In this document: positions 30,220 through 38,954 of the stretch, in pieces
Layout: each line of letters starts with the position of its first letter
Numbering within the stretch: the first letter of the stretch is position 1
Assembly (NCBI GenBank): GCA_021769625.1
Contig: JAETSN010000038.1
Coordinates: 1 to 40,131, forward strand
From: [Clostridium] symbiosum
Lineage (GTDB): Bacteria > Bacillota > Clostridia > Lachnospirales > Lachnospiraceae
Length of the DNA stretch: 40,131 nt
Reading direction: 5' to 3'
The notes under the pieces: generated by a model
Databases searched by the model: none
What the model was told of the DNA's origin: nothing
What the model saw: the letters and a program-made list of their open reading frames with translations, nothing else
Made by a program: the position numbers and the translations under genes

Positions 30220-31293
30220 ATGAAAGAGAAAAACGTGAAAAACAAAAATAGTTCCGCGAACAGAGCCTTTCGCATCATGCTGACAGGTTTTGTCGTCATG
30301 CTTTCCGTGGCGCTTTTCTGTGCCGTATATTTTTCCGTGAAGATGAAACAGGTGAGCGAGGCCGATGTGCGGACTTACGAAATATATGATATGCACTATG
30401 CGTTTATCGCGGACGATGCGGAGAAGGAATTCTGGAATGAAGTTTACGCGGCGGCGGCAGAAGAAGGGGAGAAAGAAAATGTTTACGTGGAACGTCTGGG
30501 GGAAAACCTGAATGTAAACTACCAGACGGAGGATCTTCTGCGGATCGCCAACAATTCATCCGTGGACGGTATCATCTTCTGCGGGGAGGATAATGAGGGG
30601 ACAGTAGAACTGATCAATGAGGCGGTGCGCAGGGGAATAGCCGTGGTCTCCCTGCGGCAGGATATCGAAGATTCCGAGAGACAGTGCTTCGTGGGCGTCA
30701 ACAGTTATGATCTGGGGCTGGAATACGGAAAACAGATTGTGGAACTGGCGAAGCAGGAGGGAATGCAGAATCCCAGGATCTGTATTCTGGCGGATAATAC
30801 AATGTCCGAATCCAAACAGAATCTGATCACCTTTGCGATCAGGGACTGCTTTTCCGAGGTCTGGCAGGAGGAGGAAAACCTGCCGGAGATGGAGATCCGG
30901 AAGATCGATACGTCGGATGCCTTCAGTGCGGAGGAGACGATCCGCGATATTTTCATGGACAGTCAGAACCTGCCGGATATCATGGTCTGTCTGAACAGTG
31001 TTTACACGCAGTGCACGTATCAGGCGGCGGTGGATTACAACCGGGTGGGGGAAGTGAAGATCCTGGGGTATTACTCGACGGATGCGATCCTGGATGCGGT
31101 GGAAAAGGGGATCATTTACTCCACGGTGCAGATCGATACGCAGGAGATGGGAAGCCAGTGCATCAGGGCGCTGACGGAGTACCACGAAAGCGGTTACACC
31201 AGCTCCTATGTGCCGATCAGTACGCAGGTCATCGGGAGCGCGGAGGCAAGAAAGCTGCTGCAGGAGGCGGAGGTGGAAGATGCTGGTGACTAA
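30220..31293 (+). CDS. Membrane-anchored sugar-binding sensor protein (XylFII-like)
   Basis: 357 aa. A single transmembrane anchor lies at about 20-41 (MLTGFVVMLSVALFCAVYFSV) with no lipobox, followed by an extracellular periplasmic-binding-protein domain (YAFIADDAEKEFWNEVYAAA, DGIIFCGEDNEGTVELINEAV, RGIAVVSLRQDIED, ILGYYSTDAILDAVEKG). It overlaps the histidine kinase gene by 14 nt. This is the arrangement of the XylFII-LytS-YesN xylose-sensing systems of Clostridia, in which the anchored binding protein passes ligand occupancy to the kinase. No good Shine-Dalgarno sequence precedes the ATG at 30220; GTG 30235 is an alternative. The ligand is unproven. Confidence 0.82.
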   Translation: MKEKNVKNKNSSANRAFRIMLTGFVVMLSVALFCAVYFSVKMKQVSEADVRTYEIYDMHYAFIADDAEKEFWNEVYAAAAEEGEKENVYVERLGENLNVNYQTEDLLRIANNSSVDGIIFCGEDNEGTVELINEAVRRGIAVVSLRQDIEDSERQCFVGVNSYDLGLEYGKQIVELAKQEGMQNPRICILADNTMSESKQNLITFAIRDCFSEVWQEEENLPEMEIRKIDTSDAFSAEETIRDIFMDSQNLPDIMVCLNSVYTQCTYQAAVDYNRVGEVKILGYYSTDAILDAVEKGIIYSTVQIDTQEMGSQCIRALTEYHESGYTSSYVPISTQVIGSAEARKLLQEAEVEDAGD

Positions 31294-32758
31294 ATGGAAT
31301 AACGCCTCAATACAGATCAAGCTGACAGTTTCCTTCACGTTTACGCTGATCATCATACTGGTGATGAACCTGTTCATGTACGTGAACATCAACGCCATGA
31401 CGTCCCGGGTGGATGAGGTTTACGTCAGCAATGTGAACTTAAACGAACTTTCTGAAGCGCTTCAGGTCCTGCATGAATCCGTGAGGGGATATCTGGACAC
31501 GAAAAGTTCCGATTCACTGGATTCCTATTACAGGGCGGATCAGGAGTACAGGGAACTTTTGGAGGGGCTGAATGAGCGCGTGGTAAACAACCAGATGAAG
31601 ATCACGGAGAAAAACATCAAGGCGCAGTCCGAGACTTATCTGGAGATGATCTATGAGACGGTGCAGGCGAAGCGCGGAAGGAATGTGGAGCGCTACAAAG
31701 CCTACTATGACGAAGCGACGGAAGTTTACGGGGACATTCAGAACTGTATCTATTCCCTGAACAATGAGCAGTTTAAGAATAACTCCGGCAGTTACATGAT
31801 ACTGCTTTCCTCCCTGCGCTATATGGAGATCATCAGTACGGTGATCCTGGCAATGATCGGCTGTATCAATCTGGTCATGGTATTTATGCTGACGAGAAAT
31901 ATGACAAGTCCGCTGATCAAGCTTTCCAAAGCCGCAAACGAGGTGGCTGAAGGCAATTTTAACGTGGAGATCGAGGATACGGAAAGCGGGGACGAGATCG
32001 GTATCGTGTCGAGGGCTTTCCAGAAGATGGTCGCAAGTATTCAGATCTATATTCAGGAGATCAAAAACAGCATGGAACGGGAGAGCCGCATGAAGGAAAA
32101 GGAACTGCTGATGGAGAGCAGCATGCGGGAGGCGCAGCTCATGACGCTGCAGGCCCAGATCAACCCCCATTTTCTGTTCAACACATTAAATGCCGGCGCC
32201 CAGCTCGCCATGATGGAGGGCGCGGACAAGACCACGGAGTTTATCGAGAATATGGCGGATTTTTTCCGCTATAATATTAAAAAAATGAATCAGGATACCA
32301 CGGTCGGCGAGGAAGTGCAGTTGGTGGATAATTATATCTATATTTTGAACGTGCGTTTCACCGGGGAGATCCATTTTGAGAAGGAGATAGATGAGAAGGT
32401 GCTGGATGTGAAAGTGCCCAGCATGATCCTGCAGCCGATCGTGGAGAATGCCGTAAATTACGGGATCCGGAATATCGGCAGGGAGGGGAAGATCAAGCTG
32501 ACAGTCTATCAGAGGGAAGAATTTATCTATCTCTCGGTGTGGGATAACGGGATCGGTATGAGCGAGGAAAAGATTTCCCAGATCCTGAAAGGGGAACTGA
32601 AGGAAGTCGACTTAAAGTCCAACTCCAACGGTATCGGGCTCGGGAATGTGATCGAGCGGTTAAAACTTTATACGGGCAGGGAAGACGTGATGGAGATCCG
32701 GAGCGCAGGGAGAGACAGGGGCTCGGAGTTTGTGATAAAGGTGCCCGCATATACTTAG
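31280..32758 (+). CDS. Sensor histidine kinase, LytS/YesM type
   Basis: 492 aa. The first transmembrane segment is at about 17-36. An extracellular helical domain of about 140 residues follows, then a second transmembrane segment at about 184-204. The HAMP domain covers about 205-262 (MTSPLIKLSKAANEVAEGNF). The His_kinase domain has H297 in LQAQINPHFLFNTLN. The ATPase domain has the N-box LQPIVENAVNYGI and glycine motifs DNGIGMS and GIGLGNVIERL. The ATG at 31280 lies inside the end of the sensor gene with GGAGG just upstream; the frame opens earlier but without a start signal. It pairs with the next gene and with the anchored binding protein. Confidence 0.93.
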   Translation: MLVTKWNNASIQIKLTVSFTFTLIIILVMNLFMYVNINAMTSRVDEVYVSNVNLNELSEALQVLHESVRGYLDTKSSDSLDSYYRADQEYRELLEGLNERVVNNQMKITEKNIKAQSETYLEMIYETVQAKRGRNVERYKAYYDEATEVYGDIQNCIYSLNNEQFKNNSGSYMILLSSLRYMEIISTVILAMIGCINLVMVFMLTRNMTSPLIKLSKAANEVAEGNFNVEIEDTESGDEIGIVSRAFQKMVASIQIYIQEIKNSMERESRMKEKELLMESSMREAQLMTLQAQINPHFLFNTLNAGAQLAMMEGADKTTEFIENMADFFRYNIKKMNQDTTVGEEVQLVDNYIYILNVRFTGEIHFEKEIDEKVLDVKVPSMILQPIVENAVNYGIRNIGREGKIKLTVYQREEFIYLSVWDNGIGMSEEKISQILKGELKEVDLKSNSNGIGLGNVIERLKLYTGREDVMEIRSAGRDRGSEFVIKVPAYT

Positions 32759-32818
32759 ATAAAATATAGAAATTATACTATATAAAGCAGGGCCGAAAGG
32801 AAAAAGTGAGGATATCAT

Positions 32819-34423
32819 ATGTACAGGATTTTACTGGCGGATGATGAGGGGATCGTTTTAAACTCTCTGGAATTTATCATAGAGAAGAATTTCAGCGGCA
32901 GCTATGAGCTGGAGACGGCAAAGACAGGACGCGGCGCGATCGAATCGGCGGAACATTTCCGCCCCGATATCGTGTTTATGGATATCCAGATGCCGGGGAT
33001 CAACGGCATAGACGCCATGCGGGAGATCCGCAAATTTTCACCGAATGTGATCTTTGTGGTGCTGACCGCCTATGACAAGTTCGATTACGCGAAGGAAGCG
33101 ATAGGCCTCGGCGTGATGGAATATTTAAACAAGCCGGTAAAACAGAAGGTTGTGGTGGATGTGATTGCCAGAGCGATGGAAGCAATCGATGCGAGGCGGA
33201 AGAAGCGAAAGGACGATCTGCAGATCAAGGAGCGTATGGAGACTGTGATGCCCATCATTGAGAACGGCTTTATCTATTCCATTCTGCTGCAGGAGCGGTT
33301 TGAGGAGGATATTGAAAATTATAAGAACCTGCTGGGGATTACTGCGAACTGGGGCTATATGCTGGCGGTGGTATTCGGGGACAGGCAGCAGGGAAACTAT
33401 ATGACCAATGCGGTAGGCACCAGTGTCAAAACACAGATGGACCACTATCCGAAGGTGCGGGAGATCCTGAAGGATACTTTTCCGGAGGGGATCGTGGGCA
33501 ATGTGAGCGCCAATAAGATTCCTGTCTTCATGCCGGCAGAAGAGCTGAAAATGCCCTACAACAAGAGGATAGAGATGATCGAGCAGTCCAGACAGGCGGT
33601 GCGGAGCATGAACAGAGGGACCGGGCTTTCCTTCCGGATCGGCATTGGGGGGGTTGTAAAACTGAAGGATACCCTGCAGTCCTACGACGGTGCGTTAAAG
33701 GCGCTGTATTCCACAAAGGGAAGCGTGGCGCATGTGGATGATCTGCCGATCGCCGTGGAATACGAAGAGAATTATCCGGTGGAGACGGAGGAAGCTATTT
33801 TTGAGAAGCTGCGGGACGGCAAGATCGAGGAATGTCTTGCACAGGCGGATAAGTTTTTTGACTGGATGGTGAGCCAGTACGGCGATGACGAGATGAGCAT
33901 CAAACTGAAGGTGCTGGAGTTTGTCATGACCGGCGAATCTATCATGTACCGGAACGGCGGGCATCTGTACCGCTTTGACAGCAGGAAGAATTATCTGCAG
34001 GAAGTGCTTGATATCAAAGGGTACGAGATCCTGAAAAAGTGGTTTATGGAGAAGATGCGCAGCGCCGCGGCAGCGATGGTAAAGGGCGGCGAGGATCACA
34101 CGAACGATCTGATCCGGCAGGCGCAGGAATATATTGACAGTCATTTTCATAAGGACATGTCTCTGGATGACATCTCCAGGGAACTGAATATCAGTCCCTA
34201 TTATTTCAGCAAGCTTTTTAAGGAGGAGACCGGCGAGAATTTCGTGGAGTATGTGACGGGGCGGCGCATGGAGAGGGCAAAGCATCTGTTGAAAAATCCG
34301 GACAAGAGTATTAAGGAGATCTGCGCGGAAGTGGGGTATTCGGATCCGAATTATTTCAGCAGGATATTCAGGAAGTATCAGGGGGTTTCGCCTACGGAGT
34401 ATAAGGAGAATGTGGGGGATTGA
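32819..34423 (+). CDS. Response regulator with AraC-type DNA-binding domain (YesN type)
   Basis: 534 aa. The N-terminal receiver domain has ADDE at 7-10, the phospho-acceptor D55 in IVFMDIQMPG and the conserved Thr and Lys in LTAYD and NKPVKQ. A middle region of about 300 residues has no named fold. The AraC helix-turn-helix pair is at about 430-530 (MSLDDISRELNISPYYFSKLFKEETG and SIKEICAEVGYSDPNYFSRIFRKYQGVSP). It is the partner of the kinase 60 nt upstream. Probable targets are the chvE-mmsAB importer and the XylF-like gene downstream. GAGGAT lies just before the ATG. Confidence 0.93.
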   Translation: MYRILLADDEGIVLNSLEFIIEKNFSGSYELETAKTGRGAIESAEHFRPDIVFMDIQMPGINGIDAMREIRKFSPNVIFVVLTAYDKFDYAKEAIGLGVMEYLNKPVKQKVVVDVIARAMEAIDARRKKRKDDLQIKERMETVMPIIENGFIYSILLQERFEEDIENYKNLLGITANWGYMLAVVFGDRQQGNYMTNAVGTSVKTQMDHYPKVREILKDTFPEGIVGNVSANKIPVFMPAEELKMPYNKRIEMIEQSRQAVRSMNRGTGLSFRIGIGGVVKLKDTLQSYDGALKALYSTKGSVAHVDDLPIAVEYEENYPVETEEAIFEKLRDGKIEECLAQADKFFDWMVSQYGDDEMSIKLKVLEFVMTGESIMYRNGGHLYRFDSRKNYLQEVLDIKGYEILKKWFMEKMRSAAAAMVKGGEDHTNDLIRQAQEYIDSHFHKDMSLDDISRELNISPYYFSKLFKEETGENFVEYVTGRRMERAKHLLKNPDKSIKEICAEVGYSDPNYFSRIFRKYQGVSPTEYKENVGD

Positions 34424-34438
34424 TTGGTGGGGGAGGAC

Positions 34439-34601
34439 GCCCGGAGCGAGATCATCATATCCCACGTCGCCACGCTTGCGCTGGCTCTGTTTTGCAAGAG
34501 CCTGTGAAATAACGCAGCGGACACTAAGCTCGTGAGGGACCTCGCTAAGTGCCGGCGTTTTTCAAAGGGCTCCTTAGGGATATGATGATCTCGCTCCGGG
34601 C
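34439..34601. repeat. 163-bp structured element with 25-bp perfect terminal inverted repeats
   Basis: The arm 34439-34463 is perfectly complementary to 34577-34601. The 113-nt interior holds further stems: GGCTCT/AGAGCC (34483-34488 and 34497-34502) and a bulged stem built from AACGC/GCGTT, CGG/CCG and CACT/AGTG (about 34511-34559). No ORF is inside. It could be a MITE, a REP-like element or a structured RNA. It starts 15 nt after the regulator's stop codon. Confidence 0.7.
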
Positions 34602-34775
34602 TGGATTGTGGCACAATTCAGTATAAATTGGATAAATAAAAGTGTATCTGTAATTTGGATATTTTGGTTACAGAGTGGGGGTATATTTGGAAAAAGGATG
34701 GAAGAGTGCTGCAGATCAGTTTTGATGTAGAGGCAAATTTGGGATTTGTGTGATTTTGTTGTAAGGACGTTTTGA
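34602..34775 (+). promoter_or_regulatory. Leader region of the XylF-like gene
   Basis: AT-rich, no gene. A short perfect palindrome, ATTGTG-G-CACAAT (34605-34617), lies next to the repeat element and could be an operator or part of the element. TATAAA (34622-34627) is a candidate -10 without a clear -35. Confidence 0.3.
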
Positions 34776-35831
34776 ATGAGGATTATTATGGGAAAGAAAT
34801 GGAAGTGTTTAATAGTTACATTGCTGATACTGGTTCTGACAGTTGTGTCATTGAGCGGCTGCGAGCAGGCGGTGGGGGAGAGTGATGTGAAGGAGGAGGA
34901 GAGCGATGCGATCCAGATCGGGTTTTCGATGGACTCTTTTCTGATCGAAAGGTGGCAGAGGGACAGGGATCTTTTTGTGTCCAAGGCGCAGGAATTGGGG
35001 GCAGAGGTGAATGTGCAGAATGCAAACGGGGAAGTGAGCAGGCAGATCTCCCAGATCGAGTATTTTATCGAGAAGGAGATGGATGTGATCGTCATCGTGG
35101 CGATAGACGGCGAGACGCTGACGGAAGTGGTGGAAAAAGCGAAAAAGGCGGGGATCAAAGTGATCGCCTATGACAGGCTGATCCTGAATGCGGATGTGGA
35201 TCTTTATATCTCGTTTGACAATGAAAAGGTGGGGACGCTGATGGGAGAGTATCTCAGGAAGGCGCTCGGGGATGAAGGGACGATCATCTGTATCAACGGT
35301 TCGCCGGCGGATAATAATGTGACATTGGTGTCAGGGGGATTCAGGAAGGCGCTGGAAGGTTCCGATATCAGGATCGACAGGACAGGTTACGCGGATAACT
35401 GGCTGGCGGAGATAGGGTTTGAATTTGTCAGTGAGTATCTGTCGGAGGGAAAGACACCGGATGCGATCATGTGCGGCAATGATGATATTGCGACGCAGGT
35501 CGTGAAGGCGCTGTCGGAAAACAGGCTGGCGGGACAGGTGTATGTGACGGGACAGGATGCGGATCTGATCGCCTGCCAGAGGATCGTGGAGGGGACGCAG
35601 CATATGACCGTCTATAAACCGTTGGAATTGCTCGCCCAGAGTGCCGCGGAGATGGCGGTGGCTATGGCCGAGGGAGAAGTGCCCGAAACGGGGGCGACGA
35701 TCAATAACGGATCCTATGATGTGCCTTTTGAAAAGCTGGAGCCGGTGGCTGTGACGAAAGAAAATATGGATGAGGTGATCATCGGGAAATACCATCAGAA
35801 GAATGATGTGTATCTGAATGTGCAGGAATAG
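34776..35831 (+). CDS. XylF-like sugar-binding lipoprotein
   Basis: 351 aa. The lipoprotein signal peptide ends at LSGC, with Cys29 as the mature N-terminus. The binding domain has the XylF/ChvE pattern: IGFSMDSFLIERWQRDRDLF, GAEVNVQNANGEVSRQISQIEYFI, VIVIVAIDGETL, IKVIAYDRLILNADVDLYISFDN, NGSPADNNVTL and VYVTGQDADLIACQRI. AAGGA is 8 nt before the ATG at 34776. It follows the two-component genes and precedes chvE but has no ATPase or permease of its own. It may be an alternative binding protein for the MmsAB importer or an extra ligand presenter for the sensor. Xylose or a related sugar is the likely ligand. Confidence 0.87.
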   Translation: MRIIMGKKWKCLIVTLLILVLTVVSLSGCEQAVGESDVKEEESDAIQIGFSMDSFLIERWQRDRDLFVSKAQELGAEVNVQNANGEVSRQISQIEYFIEKEMDVIVIVAIDGETLTEVVEKAKKAGIKVIAYDRLILNADVDLYISFDNEKVGTLMGEYLRKALGDEGTIICINGSPADNNVTLVSGGFRKALEGSDIRIDRTGYADNWLAEIGFEFVSEYLSEGKTPDAIMCGNDDIATQVVKALSENRLAGQVYVTGQDADLIACQRIVEGTQHMTVYKPLELLAQSAAEMAVAMAEGEVPETGATINNGSYDVPFEKLEPVAVTKENMDEVIIGKYHQKNDVYLNVQE

Positions 35832-36059
35832 TTGGCGCCTGCCGTTTTGCGGCGGACGTATAGCAGCATTTTTTTGTGATAAGCACAATTTTGATGACAA
35901 AAAAATCCAGATTTGTGCATATTGACAAAAAAAGAACATAAAAAAGTGAAGAAACTGACAAGTTAATGCTAGCCTGGCTGTGTTAAAGTAAAAAATGTGG
36001 AGGACAGTTTCGGATACGGAATGTCTTCTATATAAAAAAGAAAGGGAGGATATTAAAAA
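35832..36059 (+). promoter_or_regulatory. Control region of chvE-mmsAB with repeated TGACA sites
   Basis: TGACAAAAAAA occurs at 35895-35905 and again at 35923-35933, and TGACAAG lies at 35956-35962. These direct repeats are 28 and 33 nt apart. A weak extended -10, TGTTAAAGT (35981-35989), follows with no good -35, as expected for a promoter that needs an activator. The AraC-type regulator at 32819 is the obvious candidate. Confidence 0.45.
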
Positions 36060-37223
36060 ATGTCCAAAAAGTTACTTAGTGTTTTACTCAGCACAGCAAT
36101 GGTAGCGGCTCTTCTTGTTGGATGCGGCAATTCTGCAGCAGAGACAGAAGCGCCTGCAACAGAGGAAGCAGCTCCCGCAGAGGAGGCAGCTCCTGCAGAA
36201 GAAGCAGAAGCACCTGCAGAGGAAGCGGCACCCGCAGAAGCAACAGGAACCAAAGTTGGCGTGTCCATGCCGACAAAGGATCTGCAGAGATGGAATCAGG
36301 ACGGCGCGAACATGCAGTCCGAGCTGGAAGCAGCAGGTTACGAAGTTGACCTTCAGTATGCAAACAATGAGCCTCAGACTCAGGTTTCCCAGATCGAGAA
36401 CATGATCTCTAACGGCGCAAACGTACTGGTTATCGCAGCGATCGAGGCATCTTCCTTAGGTGAAGCTCTGGATATGGCTAAAGCAGCTAATATTCCGGTT
36501 ATCGCTTATGACCGTCTGATCATGAACTCCGACGCAGTTTCCTACTATGCTACATTCGATAACTACAAAGTAGGCGTAACGCAGGGACAGTACATCGTTG
36601 ATACGCTTGATCTTGACAATGCAGAAGGCCCGTTCAACCTTGAGATCACTGCAGGCGATCCGGGTGACAACAACGCTCCTTTCTTCTACAACGGTGCAAT
36701 GGATACTCTGAAACCTTACATCGAGTCCGGCAAGCTGGTAGTAAAATCCGGCCAGACCGAATTTGAAGAAGTAGGTACACCTCAGTGGAAGACAGAGACG
36801 GCTCAGTCCAGAGCAGATAACATCATCAGCTCCTTCTATGCAGACGGCACAAACATTGATGTATGGCTTTGCTCCAACGACTCCACAGCACTCGGTGTTG
36901 AGACAGCTCTGGCAAACAGCTACAACGGTGAGTACCCGATCGTTACCGGTCAGGACTGCGATATCGAGAATACAAAGAACATGATCGCTGGCAAACAGTC
37001 CATGTCCGTATTCAAAGATACACGTACTCTGGCATCCCAGGTTGTTAAGATGGTTGGCCAGATCTTAAACGGCGAAGAAGTTGAAGTAAACGATACAGAG
37101 ACATACGACAACGGAACAGGTGTTATCCCTTCATTCCTTTGCGAGCCTGTATTCGCAGATGCCAACAACTACAAAGAGCTGCTCATTGATTCCGGTTACT
37201 ACACAGAGGATCAGCTTAAGTAA
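36060..37223 (+). CDS. chvE: ChvE-type multiple sugar-binding lipoprotein
   Basis: 387 aa. The lipoprotein signal peptide ends at LLVGC, with Cys22 as the mature N-terminus. A 35-residue Ala/Glu/Pro linker (about 26-60) follows, then the ChvE fold: GVSMPTKDLQRWNQDGANM, VDLQYANNEPQTQVSQIENMI, NIPVIAYDRLIMNSDAVSYYATFDN, ITAGDPGDNNAPFFYNGAMD, NDSTALGVETAL and VTGQDCDIENTKNMIAGKQSMSVFKD. ChvE-class proteins bind glucose, galactose, arabinose or xylose. Codon use is strongly biased, so high expression is expected. GGGAGG lies about 11 nt before the ATG. It is separated from mmsA by 190 nt containing three hairpins. Confidence 0.92.
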   Translation: MSKKLLSVLLSTAMVAALLVGCGNSAAETEAPATEEAAPAEEAAPAEEAEAPAEEAAPAEATGTKVGVSMPTKDLQRWNQDGANMQSELEAAGYEVDLQYANNEPQTQVSQIENMISNGANVLVIAAIEASSLGEALDMAKAANIPVIAYDRLIMNSDAVSYYATFDNYKVGVTQGQYIVDTLDLDNAEGPFNLEITAGDPGDNNAPFFYNGAMDTLKPYIESGKLVVKSGQTEFEEVGTPQWKTETAQSRADNIISSFYADGTNIDVWLCSNDSTALGVETALANSYNGEYPIVTGQDCDIENTKNMIAGKQSMSVFKDTRTLASQVVKMVGQILNGEEVEVNDTETYDNGTGVIPSFLCEPVFADANNYKELLIDSGYYTEDQLK

Positions 37224-37263
37224 GAGAAAGCAGTTCTGAACAGAACAATATAAAGAACAACAT

Positions 37264-37377
37264 ACAGGCGGGTTGTCATACCCGCCTGTTCTAAGATAAG
37301 AAGAATTTCTAAGCCATCAAAAAACAATGGCTAAGAAATTCTAAATCTTATCTGAAAGAACGCATTCTGCGTTCTTT
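37264..37377 (+). repeat. Three consecutive hairpins between chvE and mmsA
   Basis: Hairpin 1 pairs 37264-37273 with 37280-37289 (10 bp, loop TGTCAT). Hairpin 2 pairs 37302-37317 with 37327-37342 (15 of 16) and can extend through GATAAG/CTTATC. Hairpin 3 pairs 37355-37364 with 37368-37377 (10 bp, loop TTC). None has a real T-tract, so read-through is expected. They probably protect or separate the abundant chvE message from mmsAB. Confidence 0.7.
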
Positions 37378-37412
37378 GTGAGAGTAATCAATAATGATTG
37401 GAGGGAGTTATT

Positions 37413-38951
37413 TTGGCAAAAGTATTGCTTGAGATGAAGAATATTACCAAAACTTTCCCCGGCGTCAAGGCCCTTGATAACGTAAACCTGAAGGTGGAAG
37501 AAGGCGAGATCCATGCCCTGGTAGGAGAGAACGGGGCGGGAAAATCCACCCTGATGAATGTTTTGAGCGGCATTTATCCTTACGGTACTTATGAGGGAGA
37601 TATCATCTACAACGGTGAGATCTGCAAATTTAATAAGATCAAGGATTCTGAACAGAAGGGGATCGTCATTATCCATCAGGAACTTGCGCTTGTTCCCTAT
37701 ATGTCCATCGGCGAGAATATGTTCCTGGGCAATGAACAGGGGAAAAAAGCCGCGATCGACTGGGATAAGACCTATGCGGAAGCGGATAAATATCTGAAAA
37801 TGGTGGGGTTGTCCGAATCTTCCAAAGTGCTTGTTAAAGAGATCGGAACCGGTAAACAGCAGCTCGTGGAGATCGCGAAAGCGCTCGCAAAGAACGCGAA
37901 ACTGCTGATCCTGGATGAGCCTACATCATCCTTAAATGAGACCGATTCCAAAGCCCTGCTGGACCTGATGCTGGAGTTTAAGAAGCAGGGTATGACAATG
38001 ATCATTATATCTCATAAATTAAATGAGGTTGCTTATGTATCGGATAAGATCACGGTCGTCCGGGACGGCTCCACGATCGAGACGATGGATAAGCATACCA
38101 CGGAGATTTCAGAAGATAGAATCATCAAGGGAATGGTAGGCCGTGAGATCACGGATCGTTTCCCGAAACGCCATGACGTGAAGATCGGCGATGTCAATAT
38201 GGAAGTGAAGAACTGGACCGTATATCATCCGCTCTATCCGGAGAGAAAAGTCGTGGATAACGTGTCCTTCAATGTACATAAAGGGGAAGTGGTCGGCATT
38301 TACGGCCTGATGGGCGCAGGGCGCACGGAGCTCGCCATGAGCATCTTCGGACAGTCCTACGGGACCGGCATCACCGGAACCCTCACGCTGAGCGGAAAGG
38401 AAGTCCACCTGAGGACGCCGCAGGAAGCGATCAAAAACAAACTGGCGTATGTGACCGAGGACAGAAAAGGGAACGGGCTGGTACTGTCCAATTCCATCAA
38501 GATCAATACCTCCCTCGCAAATCTGGACAGCATCAGCAACCACAAAGTGATCGACAAGGATAAGGAATATCAGGTTGCCGAGGAATACAGGGGAAAACTG
38601 AAAACAAAATGTCCTACGGTGGAACAGAATGTGGGCAATCTTTCCGGCGGAAACCAGCAGAAGGTGCTGCTCGCGAAATGGATGTTTACCGATCCGGACG
38701 TGCTGATCCTCGACGAGCCCACAAGGGGTATCGATGTCGGCGCGAAATATGAGATATACTGCATCATCAACGATCTTGTGGCGGCTGGGAAATCCGTGGT
38801 CATGATCTCCTCCGAACTGCCGGAAGTGCTCGGCATGAGCGACAGGATCTATATCATGAACGCGGCAAAGATCGTCGGCGAACTGAATGCCGAAGAGGCA
38901 ACGCAGGAACTGATCATGAGCAGTATCTTAAAATCGGGAGAGGGGGCATAA
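37413..38951 (+). CDS. mmsA: Multiple sugar ABC importer ATPase (MmsA/GguA type)
   Basis: 512-aa double ABC ATPase. Domain 1 has Walker [10 protein letters not shown] near 38-46, the non-canonical signature [14 protein letters not shown] and Walker [13 protein letters not shown]. Domain 2 has GLMGAGRTE, the signature [14 protein letters not shown] and [12 protein letters not shown]-like Walker B ([14 protein letters not shown]). The TTG at 37413 is chosen because GGAGGG lies 7 nt upstream; the alternative TTG at 37398 would overlap that site. Only 3 nt separate it from the permease gene. Together with chvE and the next gene it forms a ChvE-GguA-GguB-type importer. Confidence 0.92.
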   Translation: MAKVLLEMKNITKTFPGVKALDNVNLKVEEGEIHALVGENGAGKSTLMNVLSGIYPYGTYEGDIIYNGEICKFNKIKDSEQKGIVIIHQELALVPYMSIGENMFLGNEQGKKAAIDWDKTYAEADKYLKMVGLSESSKVLVKEIGTGKQQLVEIAKALAKNAKLLILDEPTSSLNETDSKALLDLMLEFKKQGMTMIIISHKLNEVAYVSDKITVVRDGSTIETMDKHTTEISEDRIIKGMVGREITDRFPKRHDVKIGDVNMEVKNWTVYHPLYPERKVVDNVSFNVHKGEVVGIYGLMGAGRTELAMSIFGQSYGTGITGTLTLSGKEVHLRTPQEAIKNKLAYVTEDRKGNGLVLSNSIKINTSLANLDSISNHKVIDKDKEYQVAEEYRGKLKTKCPTVEQNVGNLSGGNQQKVLLAKWMFTDPDVLILDEPTRGIDVGAKYEIYCIINDLVAAGKSVVMISSELPEVLGMSDRIYIMNAAKIVGELNAEEATQELIMSSILKSGEGA

Positions 38952-38954
38952 GAG

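Noticed and set aside
34439-34601. Insertion sequence
   Set aside because: No transposase frame lies inside, and no target-site duplication could be seen at the ends.
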